Of a stretch of DNA of 5,728 nt, positions 5,633 to 5,728 are shown in pieces. Origin of the DNA: Thermomicrobiales bacterium (lineage in GTDB: Bacteria; Chloroflexota; Chloroflexia; Thermomicrobiales; UBA6265); contig JAICJJ010000216.1 of NCBI GenBank assembly GCA_025928535.1, positions 1-5,728 of the forward strand, in the 5' to 3' direction. A model generated the notes under the pieces. It searched no databases. It was not told where the DNA came from and saw nothing but the letters and a program-made list of their open reading frames with translations. Each line of letters starts with the position of its first letter. Position 1 is the stretch's first letter. A program made the translations under genes and the position numbers.

Positions 5633-5728
5633 ATGGCGACCGCGACCGTTGCCGGCCCGACGCCGTTTCGCCCGCTCCGTTCCTCGGAACGGCCGCTCGC
5701 GCTGCGCGCCTGGGACCGGTTCAGCCGC
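5633..5728 (+). CDS. Probable second ABC permease (DppC/OppC type), N-terminal fragment
   Basis: Only 32 codons are inside the window, and the frame is open to the right edge. The ATG lies 4 bp after the stop of the DppB-type gene, with a G-rich stretch (GGGGCGG, about 5618-5624) as a possible ribosome binding site, which indicates translational coupling. The visible residues form a short alanine/proline-rich cytoplasmic tail followed by LRAWDRFSR. DppC/OppC permeases typically have a polar tail ending in a basic 'R-x-x-R-F-x-R' stretch just before the first membrane helix. The identity is inferred mainly from operon order, as no membrane segment is present yet. Confidence 0.7.
   Translation, partial: MATATVAGPTPFRPLRSSERPLALRAWDRFSR

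Overview
The window is GC-rich chromosomal DNA from what looks like an uncultured bacterium of the Chloroflexota, probably near Thermomicrobia/Thermomicrobiales. That placement is an inference. It rests on the very high GC content, a secreted protein with an N-terminus of the 'RFDxxxRxxxxGSRRRLLRGL' type, a solute-binding protein with a Tat signal and no lipobox, and a 'TCATCCTGAGC...' palindromic repeat that I associate with such genomes. No rRNA, tRNA, CRISPR array, transposase or phage gene is visible.

Layout: (1) 188-880 (+) is a complete CRP/FNR-family regulator with an intact cyclic-nucleotide-type pocket and an unusual recognition helix. (2) 897-1115 (-) is a 72-residue unknown protein that converges on the regulator with 16 bp between the stop codons. 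(3) 1252-2469 (-) is a secreted Tat-type protein made of a cysteine-rich module, a middle probable beta domain and a C-terminal domain with the complete zinc motif of MepA-type (M74, LAS fold) murein endopeptidases. (4) 2470-2936 is a divergent intergenic region with candidate promoters in both directions and an 80-bp palindromic repeat. (5) 2937-5728 (+) is the start of a dipeptide/oligopeptide-type ABC importer operon: family 5 solute-binding protein, an intercistronic stem-loop, a DppB-type permease, and the first 32 codons of a probable DppC-type permease cut by the window edge.

Working together: the importer genes form one transcription unit in the usual binding protein-permease-permease order, and ATPase genes would be expected beyond the right edge. 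The murein endopeptidase is transcribed away from the importer. A link between wall-peptide release and peptide uptake is possible but is only suggested by the divergent arrangement.

I do not see a clearly new multi-gene system. The points most worth a second look are the cysteine-rich MepA-like protein and the repeat, in which the only two isolated mismatches of the long stem become correct pairs if each arm folds on itself.
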